Below are positions 41,895 to 45,257 of a stretch of DNA of 45,257 bases, in pieces. The DNA is taken from assembly GCA_020631555.1 (NCBI GenBank), contig JAHDGY010000015.1, positions 1 through 45,257 on the forward strand, given 5' to 3'. The notes beneath the pieces are model-generated. The model saw nothing but the letters and a program-made list of their open reading frames with translations. It was not told the origin of the DNA and searched no databases. The stretch comes from Flavobacteriales bacterium. Lineage in GTDB: Bacteria > Bacteroidota > Bacteroidia > Flavobacteriales_D > Parvicellaceae. Position 1 is the stretch's first letter. Every line of letters begins with the position of its first letter. The translations under genes and the position numbers were made by a program.

Positions 41895-42857
41895 ATGGCT
41901 ACTGTTTACTTAGATTTTGAAAAGCCAATAGAAGAGCTTAGAGATCAGATTGTTCAGACGAACAATATTGGAACTAATAGTGAGGTGGATGTTTCTGCAA
42001 CGACTAAAAAACTTGAAAAGAAGCTTCAAGACACAACAAAAAAAATCTACACCAATTTAACTCCATGGCAGCGCGTTCAGGTGTCGAGGCACCCTGAAAG
42101 GCCTTATACTTTGGACTACATAGAGAATTTGTGTGGAAACGACTTCGTGGAATTGCACGGTGACAGAAATGTTGCTGATGATAAGGCCATGGTTGGCGGA
42201 CTGGGAATGCTGGATGGCAGATCTGTTATGATTATTGGTCAACAAAAGGGCAAAAACACCAAAATGAGAAAACATCGAAATTTTGGAATGCCAAACCCTG
42301 AGGGATACCGCAAAGCGTTACGGCTGATGAAAATGGCGGAGAAATTTAATAAACCAATCATAACATTAATTGATACTCCCGGTGCGTATCCTGGCCTTGA
42401 AGCTGAAGAGCGGGGACAAGGCGAAGCAATTGCCAGAAACCTGAGAGAAATGATGACCTTGAAGGTACCAGTAATTTGCATCGTAATTGGTGAAGGTGCT
42501 TCTGGTGGTGCGCTTGGAATTGGAATTGGAGACAAAGTTTTGATGCTTGAAAACACCTGGTATTCAGTAATCTCTCCAGAGTCTTGTTCTTCTATTCTTT
42601 GGAGAAGTTGGGACTACAAACAACAAGCAGCCGACGCACTAAAGCTTACGGCAAATGACATGAAAAAAAATAAGCTTGTCGATGGAATTATTAAGGAACC
42701 TCTGGGAGGAGCTCACGCTAACCCTAAGGAAACTTTTTCCTCTGTTAAAGCATCAATTTTGGAGCACCTTGCGGAACTCGACAAACTTAACCCACAAACC
42801 AGGATCGAGAACAGAATTGATAAATTCTGTTCTATGGGAGTAGTAAAAAACAAATAG
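41895..42857 (+). CDS. accA: Acetyl-CoA carboxylase carboxyltransferase, alpha subunit
   Basis: The 320-residue alpha subunit of the carboxyltransferase half of acetyl-CoA carboxylase moves the carboxyl group from biotin to acetyl-CoA to give malonyl-CoA. Marks are [37 protein letters not shown], the [25 protein letters not shown] block and the oxyanion glycine motif [13 protein letters not shown]. Full length. It is monocistronic, with a palindrome near its promoter. The gene ends convergently with the T9SS protein gene, with a two-base gap. Confidence 0.96.
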   Translation: MATVYLDFEKPIEELRDQIVQTNNIGTNSEVDVSATTKKLEKKLQDTTKKIYTNLTPWQRVQVSRHPERPYTLDYIENLCGNDFVELHGDRNVADDKAMVGGLGMLDGRSVMIIGQQKGKNTKMRKHRNFGMPNPEGYRKALRLMKMAEKFNKPIITLIDTPGAYPGLEAEERGQGEAIARNLREMMTLKVPVICIVIGEGASGGALGIGIGDKVLMLENTWYSVISPESCSSILWRSWDYKQQAADALKLTANDMKKNKLVDGIIKEPLGGAHANPKETFSSVKASILEHLAELDKLNPQTRIENRIDKFCSMGVVKNK

Positions 42858-42859
42858 GC

Positions 42860-44326
42860 TTAAGGCGTAATCAGCAGCTTTACTGTTGATGACGCTCCGT
42901 CTTGAGTTGATACTTGCATGTGATACGTTCCTGGAGTCAAATCTTCAATGGAAACACTTTGAACTGATCCGTTCATTTCAAACTGTCGAATTAATTTTCC
43001 TAATGGATCTAACAGCTTAATAGTTTTTTTACCTGAGGTCTCGGTATTTAGCCATATTGATTCGGTCACCGGGTTGGGATAAATACGAATTTGGTGTTTA
43101 TCGTCTTCAGCAATGTCAACCGAAGTAAATATTTGTTTGATTAAGGTATCTGCCCCACAACCATTGTACGCAATCAAAAGAATGTCGTGCATACCTGAGG
43201 AAAAGGTAAATTCTATAGTAGAATCAGAACTTGTTCCTAGTGAACCAAACACCCATTTAATAGAATCGGCTAAGCTAGAATTGTTCTGAAATTCAAACAG
43301 CCCTGAGCCGAAAGGGTTTTCAATTAAAGAAAAATCCGCATCTGGCAAAGGAGAAATCGATACACTAAAACTATCTGCAGTTGTGCATTCCGTAGACCAG
43401 CCAAAATAATTTCTTACCATGTGTACAGTCCATTCCTCTCCACTCCAATATATAAAGCTTGTATCCTTATCTGCCGACAAAGTATCGCCATTCCCCATCG
43501 CCCACTGATAAAGGTCTTTGGTTAGGTACATTCTGTGTCCAATGGTTACTGCCGAATCCGAAGGCAAAAAGAATTCTTGCCCTATGCAAGCGGTTGGGGA
43601 TATGCTAAGCTGAGTAGAGCTATCCATGCGAAACGATATGATAGGATGGAACATCCAGTCTACGTCCCAAACGCTGTGTTCATTTATGGTGTTATACCAG
43701 CCACTAAATTCATCAGGTGGACTCGGGTCATATAAATAGTAGGCTAATTTCTCGCCATTTCCATCGTTATTATTGTACGAGTTTGAGCCAATCCAAATTT
43801 CAACATCTGGATCGTCCTGGTGCACTACTATAGCATAGGCACTATCTATTGTAAAGGACTTCGCAAACTCTATGCATCGCTTGGTTTGTTCTATTCCATT
43901 TCCGTTCACCAGATACGTTTTAAAAATCTGGATCGTGGTATCTGCCAAAATAGGTGAATCCAGGGGAATAGAGTCTGACCCTACTGGGACTACGTAAATT
44001 CTGATTGCAGCACTATCCTTGACCGAACTGGAGTGCAGTCCTGCGTAAATGCAAGCTCCGTGTATTGTCACAGGTGTTGGTGCGTCATAGTATTGAGCAA
44101 ATCGAGTATTGTAGTACGAACCTGCATTTCTTCCCAAAGTCCAGAAAGTAGAGCCTGTAGCCTTGGATAACGGATACAATACGGTATCGGTTCCGCACGT
44201 ACTTCCTCTATATTGTCGATTGACATTTATTTGACTCTGTTCACCAGCAGATCTAACTCCTCCAGGTTGTGCGTAAATTTGACTGCAACAGACCGCAAGA
44301 ATCAATAAAAGGCAACTTCTTATCAT
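42860..44326 (-). CDS. Secreted protein with T9SS type A sorting domain
   Basis: A 488-residue protein from ATG 44326, which begins a clean signal peptide (MIRSCLLLILAVCCSQIYAQ); an in-frame start four codons upstream is less likely. The middle is beta-rich, with a PKD-like segment (about 325-400, FSLIENPFGSGLFEFQNNSS). The C-terminal 75 residues are a T9SS type A sorting domain (IRIYPNPVTESIWLNTE, LLDPLGKLIRQ, LTPGTYHMQVST), which directs export through the type IX secretion system. The specific function is unknown. No clear promoter was found upstream, where the 44327-44644 stretch looks empty. Confidence 0.9.
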   Translation of the reverse strand: MIRSCLLLILAVCCSQIYAQPGGVRSAGEQSQINVNRQYRGSTCGTDTVLYPLSKATGSTFWTLGRNAGSYYNTRFAQYYDAPTPVTIHGACIYAGLHSSSVKDSAAIRIYVVPVGSDSIPLDSPILADTTIQIFKTYLVNGNGIEQTKRCIEFAKSFTIDSAYAIVVHQDDPDVEIWIGSNSYNNNDGNGEKLAYYLYDPSPPDEFSGWYNTINEHSVWDVDWMFHPIISFRMDSSTQLSISPTACIGQEFFLPSDSAVTIGHRMYLTKDLYQWAMGNGDTLSADKDTSFIYWSGEEWTVHMVRNYFGWSTECTTADSFSVSISPLPDADFSLIENPFGSGLFEFQNNSSLADSIKWVFGSLGTSSDSTIEFTFSSGMHDILLIAYNGCGADTLIKQIFTSVDIAEDDKHQIRIYPNPVTESIWLNTETSGKKTIKLLDPLGKLIRQFEMNGSVQSVSIEDLTPGTYHMQVSTQDGASSTVKLLITP

Positions 44327-44338
44327 GGCATTGGGCAA

Positions 44339-44986
44339 TTTTAGAGTGATGTTTGGGTAATGTTTGTTTTGTCAGCTATTACATATTTGAACTAACCTTG
44401 AACGCTCTACCACAAGGTAGTTACGACCACGGCCAAAAGTCATCTAGCAAAGCGTATTCCAACACAATAAGTTCTTTTTATACTTTCGGTCGTATCACTT
44501 AGTTTCTCATTGCAGGTGATAATTTCCCAACGCAACGAAGTACGTTTTAAGTGAGTGCACTAAAATAGCGGTTGTATCTGGATACTTGCTGGGCTCACCA
44601 AGGATAGTTTTGAACCTTGCTTGGTTGATTATTTCTTGACTTCTTCAGCCTGCCATCAAGCTTATAACCTTGGCAACAAAAACGACAGAAACAACATACA
44701 TAAGCGCTCCACAGAGGTAGCTAATAAAAACTTTTAGCCATCTTAAGAAAATATTGCCACTAAAAAATTGACCTAGAACTCAAATGGAATATACCGCTAA
44801 AAGACCCGTTGCAATTCGCGCAAGGTTATTGTTTATTTCTGACCAGCCAAGCAAAATTGCCAAAAAAAGCACCTGAACACCTTGAATATAACAAACCATG
44901 GTAATTATTTCGTAAATGTTGAAACCAGACTTTCTAAACAGAACTAGGCAGTATCGTCACGAAAACACATTATCTTTCGAAGAAAA
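44339..44986. other. Intergenic region with decayed gene relic before the IS element
   Basis: 648 bases without an intact gene. The first 300 hold no recognised feature apart from a short CTACC/GGTAG inverted repeat near 44408-44421. The second half (44645-44935) is a decayed minus-strand membrane-protein gene, then the IS end. Confidence 0.55.
44645..44935 (-). pseudogene. Decayed membrane-protein gene, interrupted by the IS element
   Basis: On the minus strand one frame reads a coherent membrane protein: LFRKSGFNIYEIITMVCYIQ, then hydrophobic helices (VQVLFLAILLGW, ARIATGLLAVYSI, FISYLCGALMYVVSVVFVAKVI), ending at a TGA at 44645-44647. One in-frame TGA interrupts it after AVYSI, where TGG (Trp) would fit. 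It begins abruptly at the IS boundary near 44940, so the 5' part is missing. The LFRK...NIYE opening reminds me of DUF3667-type proteins, but this is not certain. Confidence 0.45.
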
Positions 44987-45257
44987 TTGTCTTCTCAACA
45001 TCGACACGATATTTCCGATAGAACATGGAATCTTCTCGAACCTCATTTGCCTGGTCGCAAAGGTAGTTGGGGAGGAATAGCTAAAAACAACCGTAAGTTT
45101 ACCAATGGGGTCTTCTGGGTTCTTCGCACTGGATCTCCTTGGCGCGATCTTCCTCACAAAGGTGTTTGGGGAGGTTTGCTCGAAGAGTTAATTGATGGGC
45201 CAGATTATGAGTGGCTGATGCTAGATGCCAGCCCCTCAGGGGGGGGGGGGGGGGGGG
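44987..45257 (+). pseudogene. IS5-family (IS427-like) transposase, truncated by the window end
   Basis: From a TTG at 44987 the frame reads RHDISDRTWNLLEPHLPGRK, then NNRKFTNGVFWVLRTGSPWR, LPHKGVWGGLLEELIDGPDY and EWLMLDASPSG, and runs into a G-run. This is the N-terminal half of an IS5-family DDE transposase, with DAS as the first catalytic aspartate. Between RDLP and HKGVW about 20 residues that related transposases carry (YGxW..RFxRW) are missing, so the copy seems internally deleted in frame. Sequence beyond DASPSG is obscured by 19 consecutive G. Confidence 0.7.
45239..45257. repeat. G homopolymer at the window end
   Basis: 19 consecutive G residues form the last bases of the window, inside the transposase frame. 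Such a run at a contig end is most simply a sequencing or assembly artefact. Confidence 0.7.

Noticed and set aside
45239-45257. Poly-G tract as a phase-variation switch
   Set aside because: The run is at the very end of the window within a damaged transposase; a sequencing artefact is simpler.
1-45257. CRISPR array, prophage, rRNA genes, riboswitches
   Set aside because: None of these was recognised on either strand; no regularly spaced direct repeats beyond the two-copy hairpin unit were seen, and no TPP or other riboswitch core was found before thiL, folB or the haem genes.

Overview
This window looks like a piece of Bacteroidota chromosome, most likely from the Flavobacteriales/Cryomorphaceae-like part of that phylum. 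Several signs agree. Promoter motifs match the Bacteroidota TTG-N19-21-TAnnTTTG pattern. One protein carries a T9SS type A sorting domain. There are many Bacteroidota-specific families (DUF4175, DUF6495, DUF4254, VTC plus DUF4956), and YbeY has the family's H-to-D change. The first bases lie in an IS3-family transposase end and the last bases in an IS5-like transposase that runs into a G homopolymer, so both edges look like contig breaks at repeats.

Layout. 1-900: IS3 remnant, tRNA-Gln, a small acidic lipoprotein. 883-7195: thiL, then divergently an A-type Fe-S carrier and sufB-sufC-sufD-sufS. 7192-10778 (all minus): three small proteins of unknown function (one DUF4231/SLATT-like), tRNA-Cys, folB, gltX. 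11031-17220 (plus): a very large DUF4175 coiled-coil membrane protein, an RsbW-like ATPase, ybeY and mnmG, with two parS-like sites at the two ends of mnmG. 17595-21549 (minus): a menaquinone block (hotdog thioesterase, isochorismate synthase, menD, menB). 21577-22636: an almost identical pair of 74-bp hairpin repeats followed by a terminator, then idi.

22705-29057 (minus): a glycosyltransferase, a DUF1573/vWA secreted protein, a large membrane protein, a second IS3 remnant, then DUF4956 and VTC polyphosphate-polymerase genes. 29257-31588 (plus): pdhA and the E2 gene. 31749-34004 (minus): kynU, a 55-residue membrane protein found here by reading the gap, and an outer-membrane-type protein. 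34113-37138: hemL, a stand-alone receiver, hemJ and an acyl-CoA thioesterase. 37235-40018: a TPR/transmembrane/LuxR-type regulator followed by a decayed tandem paralogue. 40113-42857: DUF4254, a GT9 glycosyltransferase and accA. 42860-45257: a T9SS-exported protein, a decayed membrane-protein gene and the truncated IS5-like transposase.

Most of the window is core metabolism: Fe-S assembly, tRNA charging and modification, menaquinone, isoprenoid, haem, pyruvate oxidation and fatty acid synthesis. I do not see a defence island, CRISPR array, prophage or secondary-metabolite cluster. The less ordinary items are the parS pair, the tandem hairpin repeat/possible small RNA, the kynU-coupled small membrane protein, the VTC gene with no canonical start for its conserved N-terminus, and the decaying LuxR/TPR duplicate.
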